Assembly: GCF_001854605.1 (NCBI RefSeq)
Contig: NZ_MKJU01000006.1
Location: 1-64,000, forward strand
From: Pseudoalteromonas amylolytica
GTDB taxonomy: Bacteria > Pseudomonadota > Gammaproteobacteria > Enterobacterales > Alteromonadaceae
Length of the DNA stretch: 64,000 nucleotides
Direction: 5' to 3'
The notes beneath the pieces are model-generated. The model was not told the DNA's origin. It did not search any database and saw nothing but the letters and a program-made list of their open reading frames with translations. The position numbers were made by a program, and so were the translations under genes. The stretch's first letter is position 1, and every line of letters begins with the position of its first letter. Shown here in pieces: positions 1-7,221 of this stretch.

Positions 1-48
1 GATGATAGTGTGGCAGCTGCCATGTGAAAGTAGAACATCGCCAGGTCC
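1..48 (+). rRNA. rrf: 5S ribosomal RNA, 3' end (partial)
   Basis: The first bases match the 3' third of bacterial 5S rRNA: the GATGATAGTGTGG segment, then the helix, AGTAGAACATCGCCAGG and the closing strand, as in the E. coli gene. The 5' part lies before the window. A factor-independent terminator follows at 58-87, as expected for the end of an rRNA operon. An identical 50-base segment recurs at 193-242. Confidence 0.85.
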
Positions 49-57
49 TAATTATAG

Positions 58-87
58 AAAGCCCGATTCGAAAGAGTCGGGCTTTTT
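58..87 (+). terminator. Intrinsic terminator after 5S rRNA
   Basis: A GC-rich hairpin with arms AGCCCGATTC and GAGTCGGGCT, loop GAAA (one G-T pair), is followed by a run of five T. It sits about 10 bases after the 5S end and would terminate the rRNA operon. Confidence 0.85.
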
Positions 88-183
88 GCTTTTTGGGGTT
101 TTAAAAGATAGTCCCTTAGCAGCGGTTAAAGCAGCTCATTTCACCTTGCGCAAAAGCTACGGACTTCGTCCGTAATTTTGCAC

Positions 184-240
184 TGTAGCGTCGATGATAG
201 TGTGGCAGCTGCCATGTGAAAGTAGAACATCGCCAGGTCC
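184..240 (+). pseudogene. Truncated second copy of 5S rRNA (3' half only)
   Basis: Bases 193-242 are identical to bases 1-50, the 5S 3' end. The similarity to 5S extends upstream only to about 184 (TGTAGCGTCGATGATAG matches the expected 5S interior). Before that the sequence is unrelated to a 5S 5' half, so this is a partial duplication and not a second complete gene. It keeps its own terminator hairpin at 251-279. It may be transcribed by read-through but cannot form a normal 5S fold. Confidence 0.65.
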
Positions 241-250
241 TATTTAAGTA

Positions 251-279
251 AAAAGCCCATCCATTGTGATGGGCTTTTT
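251..279 (+). terminator. Intrinsic terminator after the 5S remnant
   Basis: The inverted repeat AAAAGCCCATC / GATGGGCTTTTT with a 6-base loop is followed by T-rich sequence. It has a different stem sequence from the terminator at 58-87, although the 5S parts before them are identical. Confidence 0.8.
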
Positions 280-553
280 GCGTTTTTGGGTCTGTAGGTC
301 GTGATAAGCGTAGCGCCATCCGACGTTTAGAGAGTCCCTCGGCATTCTATAACCCTCAGCATTCCATAAAACCGCTCACTTCACCTTGCGCAAAAAGAGC
401 GTTTCGCTTCGCTCATATCGCTAACCTTTTGCACCCTAGCTTCGCGCTCTGTCATTCAACACTTGCACTTTGGTCACGCATTCGTTTGTGATTTTGCGCC
501 TTAGCATCTTAATAAGCTAATATGCTTAATTCAAATATATAGTGGGGAATGAT

Positions 554-1168
554 ATGACCGAATTGATCCATTGGTTTGATTTACTTGGAGTTATGGTATT
601 TGCTATATCGGGCACGCTCATAGCGCATAGTAAGCATATGGATGGTTTTGGCGTTGTGGTGTTAGCGACCGTCACTGGCATAGGTGGAGGCACGTTGCGC
701 GATATTATCTTAGATGTTCCTGTTTTTTGGCTGCATGATACAAGCTATTTTATTGCGATATTTGGTGCTATTTTTATCAGTATTCTATTCTTAAACAGGC
801 AAAAGCAGATACCAAAACAAATGCTCCAAGTTGCGGATGCGTTTGGCCTAGCCTTTTTTGCTGTAATGGGCGTACAGAAGGCATTGAATATTGGGATGCC
901 TGATACCACCGCTATTATTATGGGAGTACTGACAGGATGTTTTGGAGGGGTAATACGGGATGTATTGGCACGAGAAATCCCCTTACTACTAAAAGGGGAG
1001 TTGTATGCGATCACGTGTATTGTAGGTGGGGTTATTTACACCCAGTTGATAAACTTTTCAATGCCACTGGAGATAGCCATGCTGAGTGCGATGAGTGCAA
1101 CCTTATTGCTTAGGCTATTAGCTATGCGTTACAACATAGTACTACATATATTTAAGTATCCAGACTAA
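554..1168 (+). CDS. TRIC family (YicG/UPF0126-type) inner-membrane channel protein
   Basis: Predicted 204-residue inner-membrane protein of the bacterial trimeric intracellular cation channel family (UPF0126). The two homologous halves each carry the family signature: GGGTLRD near residue 45 and GGVIRD near residue 130, each after hydrophobic helices. About seven membrane segments can be seen. An upstream in-frame GTG at 542 exists, but ATG 554 has a GGGGA ribosome site five bases before it and starts directly at the first hydrophobic helix. Bacterial members conduct potassium or other cations in vitro; the cellular role is unclear. The gene ends 20 bases before comM and may be co-transcribed with it. 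Confidence 0.85.
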   Translation: MTELIHWFDLLGVMVFAISGTLIAHSKHMDGFGVVVLATVTGIGGGTLRDIILDVPVFWLHDTSYFIAIFGAIFISILFLNRQKQIPKQMLQVADAFGLAFFAVMGVQKALNIGMPDTTAIIMGVLTGCFGGVIRDVLAREIPLLLKGELYAITCIVGGVIYTQLINFSMPLEIAMLSAMSATLLLRLLAMRYNIVLHIFKYPD

Positions 1169-1188
1169 CTAAAACCAAGGACAGGGAT

Positions 1189-2048
1189 ATGTCACTTGCA
1201 AAAATTTATACCAGGGCTCAGGTAGGAGTCAGTGCACCTCAAGTGTGTGTTGAAGTACATTTAAGTAATGGCTTACCTGCATTTCATATTGTTGGCTTGC
1301 CAGAAACCTCGGTTAAAGAAGCGAAAGAAAGAGTCCGCTCAGCGATAACCAACTCTAAATTTTTATTTCCAGAACAAAGAATCACCGTCAACTTAGCGCC
1401 GGCAGATCTCCCTAAAGAAGGGGGACGTTATGATTTAGCCATCGCTGTGGGCATTCTTGCAGCTTCCGGCCAGGTAGCTGTTCAGCAGTTAGCAGATTTT
1501 GAGTTTTATGGAGAGTTGGCATTGAGTGGAGAGGTGCTAGCGGTGAGTGCTATTCTACCGAGTGTATTGGCTGCTGCGAAAGCTAATCGTTGCTGTTATT
1601 TGCCGCTTCAGAATGATCCATTAGCAAGTTTAGCATCGCATGCTCAGAGGAAAGCGGTGACGTCTCTAGAATCCGTATGGCTTGATATGCAAGGCCAACA
1701 GAGTTTACCGATAAACATTATTCACCCACATGATGAAAACAGGTCAATTGACGATGTGGATATGAGTGATGTAAAGGGGCAGGAAGGCGCTAAACGTGTG
1801 TTGGAGATAGCAGCCGCTGGAGGGCATAATGTGTTATTTCTGGGCCCGCCAGGTACTGGCAAGTCGATGCTTGCGCAACGAATGCCAACGATAATGCCCA
1901 CCTTACCTCCAAAAGAAGCTTTGGAAACGGCTTCGGTGTACTCTTTAACAGGACAGCATATTGATGCTCAAAGCTGGCGGAAACGGCCTTTTAGAAACCC
2001 TCATCATACTTGCTCGGCGGTTGCATTAGTGGGGGGCTCATCAAAACC
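1189..2048 (+). pseudogene. comM: comM, 5' part, interrupted by a Tn7-like transposon
   Basis: N-terminal 286 residues of the ComM/YifB Mg-chelatase-like AAA+ family. ComM is the hexameric branch-migration helicase that helps integrate incoming DNA during natural transformation. Seen here are the N-terminal ChlI-like domain (RVRSAI, PADLPKEGGRYDLAIA) and the Walker A region GPPGTGKSMLAQRMP near residue 225. The frame breaks after GGSSKP, where the element begins; translation would continue for eight transposon-encoded residues to a stop at 2071-2073. Walker B and the rest of the AAA+ module lie 14.8 kb away (16830-17486), so this fragment cannot be active. A ribosome site (AGGACAGGG) precedes ATG 1189. 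Confidence 0.95.
2044..2048 (+). repeat. Target-site duplication AAACC, left copy
   Basis: The five bases AAACC directly before the left end of the element are repeated directly after the right end (16830-16834). A 5-bp duplication is typical of Tn7-family insertion. Confidence 0.95.
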
Positions 2049-2159
2049 TGACAATTACATCGCTATAGAGTAATAATTTAAGATATCGCTTAAATTTTAC
2101 ATAGCTAGAAGATAATATCTACAACGATACACTGTTTTAGCTTGGAATCTACATCTTTA
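2049..2159 (+). repeat. Transposon left end: terminal inverted repeat and probable TnsB sites
   Basis: The terminus TGACAATTACATCG is followed inward by related sequences: TTTACATAGCTA (2096-2107), ATCTACAACGATA (2117-2129) and AATCTACATCTTTA (2146-2159). The shared core is approximately TACAtcgaTA. The spacing is irregular and wide (about 42, 22 and 29 bases), as in the left end of Tn7. The last site abuts the tnsA start codon, so TnsB bound here could repress its own operon. Site assignment is by eye. Confidence 0.7.
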
Positions 2160-2834
2160 ATGAGTGATGGTTATTTTATGCCTGTACGTGCTATACCAAA
2201 AAATTATCGCAGTCTAACAGGGTTGGCAAACTCTCAAAAAGCCAAAGGTGCATTCTTTGAATCGTCACTTGAACGTGATTTTTTAACCATGATTGAGTTT
2301 GACAGTGGTGTGGAGAGTTATGATGTTCAACCTGTATGTATTTCTTGGCTAGATGCTAATGGGCGAGAAAGACAATACACACCTGATGTATTAGTCAATT
2401 ATAGGCCTAAGCATTCAGGCTTCCCGAATAGTGACATTATACTGTGCGAAATTAAATATCGTAGTGATATTCAAAAGAACTGGGAAGAGCTCAAGCCCAA
2501 ATTCAAAGCCGCTATTCGGTACGCGAAGGAACAGGGTTGGCATTTTAAACTATTTACTGAGCATGAAATACGAACCGTCTATATGGAAAATGCCCGTTTT
2601 TTGCAGCCTTACTTACGTGAAAAGCTTGATGAATCTCACGAGCATCTAATTCTTAATGCATTACTCGCTATGAGGGAGTGTACAGTCGAGCAACTGATCA
2701 AATCACTTTTTCACGACAAATGGGCTCAAGCAGAATTGCTTCCTTCTGTTTGGTGGTTAATTGCAGCTAAAAGGATATCGCTAGACTTGAACCTACCCAT
2801 CACCATGTCATCACGAATTTGGTTGGAGAGATAG
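2160..2834 (+). CDS. tnsA: TnsA-like endonuclease subunit of the transposase
   Basis: Restriction-enzyme-fold nuclease that cuts the 5' strands at the transposon ends, so that together with TnsB the element is excised by cut-and-paste. In 224 residues the expected catalytic set is visible: E38 (in SSLERD), D76 (in TPDVLV) and E97-x-K99 (CEIKY), matching the E/D/K arrangement of Tn7 TnsA. The C-terminal half is helical and would contact TnsC. An upstream TTG at 2142 is in frame, but ATG 2160 is preferred; ATG 2178 is also possible. No strong ribosome site precedes any of them. It is the first gene of the tnsABC-tniQ operon, with its start abutting the left end. Confidence 0.93.
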   Translation: MSDGYFMPVRAIPKNYRSLTGLANSQKAKGAFFESSLERDFLTMIEFDSGVESYDVQPVCISWLDANGRERQYTPDVLVNYRPKHSGFPNSDIILCEIKYRSDIQKNWEELKPKFKAAIRYAKEQGWHFKLFTEHEIRTVYMENARFLQPYLREKLDESHEHLILNALLAMRECTVEQLIKSLFHDKWAQAELLPSVWWLIAAKRISLDLNLPITMSSRIWLER

Positions 2835-2836
2835 CA

Positions 2837-4780
2837 ATGCCAAGAAAAAAGCGGAAGGAATTCACATTACAACAAGGCAGTTCAGCCTATCGCAATGGCA
2901 CACATTACATCATTTTGCAGATAATCAATTTGGATTATGTCTTAGCTGAATGCTTCACTACAAAGAAAATTGAAAAACTAAGAATATCAGAGTTATCTTT
3001 ATCACTTCCCTCTCCAGAAGAGCAACGTTTGAGCGTCATTGATGCAATTGAAGATGATGATTGGAACATAGCTCAGCAAAGATTGGAAATAATCCAGCCG
3101 TTGGTTCATAAACACGGCAGAACGGTTGACGATGTGAAGGTGGTTGCTACAGAGCATGGCCTTCATTTTAATACTGTTTATAAATGGTTAAGGCTCTACG
3201 AGGCAGATCCCTCGGTGATGATATTGGCACCAAAATCTAGAAGTGACTCAGGCTCGACTAAGCTCTCTAGTGAGGTTGAAAAAATCATAGATGAGTGTGT
3301 TGAAAATGAATATCTAAATAAGCAAAGAAAGTCTGTTGCAGCTGTACACCGTTTGGTTCAATTGGAATGCAGAAAAGAAGGACTGAAAGCGCCACACGTC
3401 AATACAGTTAGGAATCGGATCAAAAGTTTATCTGATGACTTAAAAATACGTAAACGTTTCAGTAAAGATCAAATCCATGATGCTTTACACATGAATCAAG
3501 GTGAATTTCCACACGCTGATTATCCCTATGCGGTGATTCAAATAGACCATACACCGTTAGATATCATTATGGTTGATGATGTATACAGACTCCCCCTTGA
3601 GCGTCCCTGGATAACAATGGCCATTGATGTCTATAGCCGAATGGTCGTTGGCTTTTATATTTCTTTTGAGAAACCTAGTGCATTGTCGGTTGGTATGTGT
3701 CTCGCTAATGTCATTTTACCAAAGGAGAAGTTTTTAGCTGAGTATGACATTGATGCTTCTTGGCCATGCTGGGGCATCCCGAGAACAGTTCATGCAGATA
3801 ACGCGAAAGAGTTTCGTGGCAATATGCTTCAAAAGGCATGCCAAGAGTACTCCTTTACAATAGAGTGGCGTCCAGTTTCTAGGCCTCATTTTGGGGGGCA
3901 TATCGAACGTTTACTTGGCACTTTTGCTAAAGAAATACATACATTACCGGGAACGACATTCTCAAATATTCAGCAGCGAAGAGGCTACGATTCTGACAAG
4001 CAATCAGCGTTAACTTTAAAGGAGTTTGAGCATTGGTTGACAGTTCTAATTACTAAATCCTATCACCATAAGTTCCACTCGGGCATTAACACTACGCCAT
4101 ATCAAAGGTTTGAAGAAGGGATTTTAGGCACCCAAAATACGAAAGGTGTTGGGATGCCAAGGAAAGTGGAGGATGAGGAAACACTCAAAATCAACCTTCT
4201 CCCCTACGTCGAGAGGACTGTGCAGGATTATGGAATTCGAATTGATGATATCTGCTACTACAGTGATGTATTGAGAGTTTGGGTTAATGCGACTGTGGAA
4301 GGTCGCAGTAAGTTGAAGAAAAAATTTATATGCCGTCGAGACCCTCGAGACATTAGCACAATATGGTTCTTTGACCCGCAGCTAAAGTGTTACTTCCCTA
4401 TTCCATATAGAAATACGGCTCATCCATCTATGACGATATGGGAGCTTAGGAAAGTGCAGAAGAAGCTTAAAGATGATGGCGTCATGCATGTCAATGAAGA
4501 TTCAATATTTAGTGCACTAGAGACCATGAGGGAGATAGAGCAGGAAGCCGTTATCAAAACCAAAAAAAGTCGAAAGGCAGTGCAACGTAGGAAGCATGCT
4601 GAGAAAAATGCGGTGTCATCACCTGAACCTTTGGAGATGATGCCTAATGCGCAGTTTGTAGATGAGGATGGCGACGATATCCAGCCTTTAGAAGTGGTGC
4701 CAAATGTACAGTTCGCAGATGAGGATGATGACGACGATATTCAGCCTTTTGATGAGATGTTAGAGGTGCGCCGTGATTGA
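2837..4780 (+). CDS. tnsB: TnsB-like DDE transposase
   Basis: Retroviral-integrase-type transposase that binds the repeats in the ends and performs 3' strand cleavage and joining. The 647 residues contain an N-terminal DNA-binding region with helix-turn-helix character (TEHGLHFNTVYKWLRLYE) and the catalytic triad D237 (IDHTPLD), D321 (HADNAKEF) and E357 (GGHIERLL). Triad spacings are 84 and 35. A beta-barrel and basic region follow. The C-terminal tail, where Tn7 TnsB contacts TnsC, holds a tandem duplication of about 20 residues (PNAQFVDEDGDDIQP, then PNVQFADEDDDDDIQP). ATG 2837 follows the tnsA stop by two bases with GGAG eight bases ahead; the in-frame TTG 2819 would overlap tnsA. Confidence 0.95.
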   Translation: MPRKKRKEFTLQQGSSAYRNGTHYIILQIINLDYVLAECFTTKKIEKLRISELSLSLPSPEEQRLSVIDAIEDDDWNIAQQRLEIIQPLVHKHGRTVDDVKVVATEHGLHFNTVYKWLRLYEADPSVMILAPKSRSDSGSTKLSSEVEKIIDECVENEYLNKQRKSVAAVHRLVQLECRKEGLKAPHVNTVRNRIKSLSDDLKIRKRFSKDQIHDALHMNQGEFPHADYPYAVIQIDHTPLDIIMVDDVYRLPLERPWITMAIDVYSRMVVGFYISFEKPSALSVGMCLANVILPKEKFLAEYDIDASWPCWGIPRTVHADNAKEFRGNMLQKACQEYSFTIEWRPVSRPHFGGHIERLLGTFAKEIHTLPGTTFSNIQQRRGYDSDKQSALTLKEFEHWLTVLITKSYHHKFHSGINTTPYQRFEEGILGTQNTKGVGMPRKVEDEETLKINLLPYVERTVQDYGIRIDDICYYSDVLRVWVNATVEGRSKLKKKFICRRDPRDISTIWFFDPQLKCYFPIPYRNTAHPSMTIWELRKVQKKLKDDGVMHVNEDSIFSALETMREIEQEAVIKTKKSRKAVQRRKHAEKNAVSSPEPLEMMPNAQFVDEDGDDIQPLEVVPNVQFADEDDDDDIQPFDEMLEVRRD

Positions 4781-5678
4781 GCATACATCCAATAATTCTT
4801 ACCCACATTTAAATGAAGAAGTACAGCGGCAGCTCACCAAAAGTAACGCAGAACGCATTGAATATATCTTATCGTCAAGGTGGATTGGTTATTCCAAAGC
4901 CAAAGATATATTAAGCAAGCTTGAAGATTTGCTGCTCTATCCTAAAAAACACCGTATGCCATGTATGTTGCTTGTGGGTGATAGCAATAGCGGTAAGACG
5001 ATGATAGCTGAGCGATTTATTGATTTACACCCTGCGTATGAGCGTGAAGATAATGAAGGTATTGTTATACCCGCATTGTTCATTCAGTCGCCACCTACAC
5101 CAAGCGAATCTAGACTGTATAGCAATATCTTATCCAAGTTATTTGCGCCTTTTAGACCATCAGATTCTGCCGAGAAAAAGTATCATCAAGTGAAAACAAT
5201 CATGGCAGCTTGCAATGTGAAAATGCTTATCATCGATGAAATACATTCTTTATTAGCAGGTCCTTTGGATAAACAGCGAGTCTTTCTTAGCGTAATCCGT
5301 AACTTAAGTAATGAATTAAAAATACCCATTGTTGGGCTAGGGACCAGAGATGCTTTAAGAGCGATAAAAACAGATCCTCAATTGGATAATCGCTTTAAAC
5401 CTTCTCTGTTACCAAGGTGGGAGTTTGATACTGATTTTCGCCGCTTATTAGCAAGTTTTGAGTTGATGTTACCTTTAGCTAAAGCATCACATCTAAAGCG
5501 CAAAGATATAGCCCAGAAAATTCATTTTATGAGTGAGGGCCTTCTTGGTGAAGTGTCGGACATACTCACTCAGGCTGCCATATTAGCAATAAGAAATGGA
5601 ACTGAAAGCATCACTCTGGAGTTGCTCAACGAGATTGATTATGAATCACCAAGGGAACGCAAAAAAGGAAATGCTTGA
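4773..5678 (+). CDS. tnsC: TnsC-like AAA+ ATPase (transposition regulator)
   Basis: ATP-dependent matchmaker that polymerises on target DNA, receives the target choice from TniQ and activates TnsA and TnsB. The 301-residue protein shows Walker A GDSNSGKT near residue 70, Walker B MLIIDEIHSLL near 152, and a sensor region GLGTRDALRAI. It is shorter than Tn7 TnsC and close to the TniB size class. The GTG start at 4773 overlaps the tnsB stop by eight bases, which suggests translational coupling. Confidence 0.93.
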   Translation: MIEHTSNNSYPHLNEEVQRQLTKSNAERIEYILSSRWIGYSKAKDILSKLEDLLLYPKKHRMPCMLLVGDSNSGKTMIAERFIDLHPAYEREDNEGIVIPALFIQSPPTPSESRLYSNILSKLFAPFRPSDSAEKKYHQVKTIMAACNVKMLIIDEIHSLLAGPLDKQRVFLSVIRNLSNELKIPIVGLGTRDALRAIKTDPQLDNRFKPSLLPRWEFDTDFRRLLASFELMLPLAKASHLKRKDIAQKIHFMSEGLLGEVSDILTQAAILAIRNGTESITLELLNEIDYESPRERKKGNA

Positions 5679-6784
5679 TGGATAATACTTTGCCAGTGCA
5701 CCCACAGCCTATGCCTGATGAGTTGTTCTCATCATGGGTTTATCGCGCTGCCAAAGCTAATGGGCAAAACGTTTTTTCATTTTGTCATTTACTTTTACCA
5801 GAGTTAAATGGGCGTTATTACGACATAGATAACTCGGTGAATGAAGCAGCCATCCAAAAGCTATCACACTTTCTCAGAACGCCATTTTTAAATGCTTGGA
5901 CGACTACTCTAGATAGTTACGCAGGTCTACTTTTCTCAAGGGTGACGCCTAAAGCTAAGCGCAAAGCTTGCATATTACAAACAGGGATCACAAGGTACTC
6001 GAATAAACGTTTTTGTTTGCAATATTGCCCTAGCTGCTTAGCGGAAAGAGAGCCTTATTACAGGAAAGAGTGGCGGATATCATTCGTGACAGTATGCACT
6101 AAACATAAGTGTAAATTGCACGATAGATGCCCACAGTGCCACAAGCCGGTAAAGCCGTTGCTAAATGATGTTGGGCAGCCACACAAAATGCCATATCTAG
6201 GAGATATTACACAGTGTTATAACTGTGGCTTTAGATTATCTGAGGCATTGGTGGCTCAGGCTGACGCTGATTTAATTGATGACACACACTTTTATAGAAG
6301 CACGCTCAAAACTGGTTATTGTCGACTTGATGCGACACGTAGTTGGGTCTATTCCTTCTCCTTTTTCTGCGTGCTCAGGCATTTAATTTATCTTTTAAAG
6401 CCTAAATATAATCATAGTATTAACCCCGACACTATGCCCCTTGCATCTAGATACTATGCAATGAAAAGAGCAAAAGGCTTCTTTAAAAATTGGCCAAGTC
6501 GATTGGTGGAGTTGTGCGAACAGTCTGGTATCAGGTATTTCCACTTCACTAACATGTCTAAAAGCAAGCCTGCAATCCCTTATTGGTTCGATGTGGCTAT
6601 TCGTCCAGAAATGTATAGGCCGAACTACGGGCCGACAAAAGAATGCGTGCAATCAGCCATGCAATACATGAGTGACAAAAAACTCCGTATGAGTTTATTG
6701 CAGGTTAACAAACTTTTGGGCTATCGAGATTCTGGTCTAGTAAAAAAATTCTATAAAGATTTAGTTGGGCAATTTCGAAAATAA
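5678..6784 (+). CDS. tniQ: TniQ/TnsD-like target-selection protein
   Basis: DNA-binding protein that selects the target and recruits TnsC. The 368 residues include the TniQ signature at the N-terminus (PDELFSSWVYRAAKANG) and zinc-binding cysteine/histidine clusters: CPSC near residue 114, C-x3-H-x-C and CPQC near 140, and CYNC near 180. A helical C-terminal DNA-binding region follows. Because the element sits in comM with a clean duplication, this protein is the likely reader of the comM site; that is inference. ATG 5678 overlaps the tnsC stop (TGATG); an in-frame TTG lies three bases earlier. Confidence 0.92.
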   Translation: MDNTLPVHPQPMPDELFSSWVYRAAKANGQNVFSFCHLLLPELNGRYYDIDNSVNEAAIQKLSHFLRTPFLNAWTTTLDSYAGLLFSRVTPKAKRKACILQTGITRYSNKRFCLQYCPSCLAEREPYYRKEWRISFVTVCTKHKCKLHDRCPQCHKPVKPLLNDVGQPHKMPYLGDITQCYNCGFRLSEALVAQADADLIDDTHFYRSTLKTGYCRLDATRSWVYSFSFFCVLRHLIYLLKPKYNHSINPDTMPLASRYYAMKRAKGFFKNWPSRLVELCEQSGIRYFHFTNMSKSKPAIPYWFDVAIRPEMYRPNYGPTKECVQSAMQYMSDKKLRMSLLQVNKLLGYRDSGLVKKFYKDLVGQFRK

Positions 6785-6798
6785 GATGAGGAACTTAT

Positions 6799-7221
6799 AT
6801 GAATTCGAACAATGAAGGTTTTGATTTAGACTTGATGGACCGCATGGTAAGAGAAAGTATAAAATCTCATATTGAAACGTCAGAGAAAAATGTATTAGAA
6901 GACTACGTTTTAGATACTTACGATCAAAACTGTCGCCTTGACGCGAAATTGAGAGAGTGGAAGGAGAAAGTGCCACAAGATTATATTGAGTCACTAGGAA
7001 TAGACCATGATTGGGAAAGTAGTGACATACTTGAGTGGCTTGATATGTTTATTCAGTTTGTGCAGGTTACTTCTGATTTGAACTACATAGATATGGGCGC
7101 GCTAGCTGATATGGAAACAGCTCAGCCTGAAGCGTATAAGCATGTACTGAGCTTTCGGAAAAAGTGGGCTGAGCATAAATTGGGGCACAGCCGCTTTGCA
7201 AAGACATTCTTATTTGAATAA
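6799..7221 (+). CDS. Small acidic protein of unknown function, last gene of the tns operon
   Basis: 140 residues, not recognised. It is acidic, predicted helical, without membrane segments or cysteine clusters, and has Trp-rich patches (IDHDWESSDILEWLDMF). A good ribosome site (GAGGAA) precedes ATG 6799, 14 bases after tniQ, so it is very probably the fifth gene of the transposition operon. Its 3' end overlaps the convergent helicase gene by 12 bases. The position suggests a transposition accessory or regulator; the sequence alone does not show this. Confidence 0.8.
   Translation: MNSNNEGFDLDLMDRMVRESIKSHIETSEKNVLEDYVLDTYDQNCRLDAKLREWKEKVPQDYIESLGIDHDWESSDILEWLDMFIQFVQVTSDLNYIDMGALADMETAQPEAYKHVLSFRKKWAEHKLGHSRFAKTFLFE

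Larger units (their letters stand above)
176..508 (+). repeat. Three imperfect 17-base repeats around the 5S remnants
   Basis: Related 17-mers occur at 176-192 (TTTTGCACTGTAGCGTC), 427-443 (TTTTGCACCCTAGCTTC) and 492-508 (TTTTGCGCCTTAGCATC). The first two are preceded by a shared CACCTTGCGCAAAA segment (near 142 and 382). The first copy runs directly into the truncated 5S copy, and its last bases coincide with the 5S GTAGCGTC stretch. This suggests that pieces of the 5S region were duplicated and diverged. Confidence 0.5.

Noticed and set aside
1189..2073. Separate intact 294-residue gene
   Set aside because: It is the 5' fragment of comM plus eight transposon-encoded residues; the rest of the family is found at 16830-17486.
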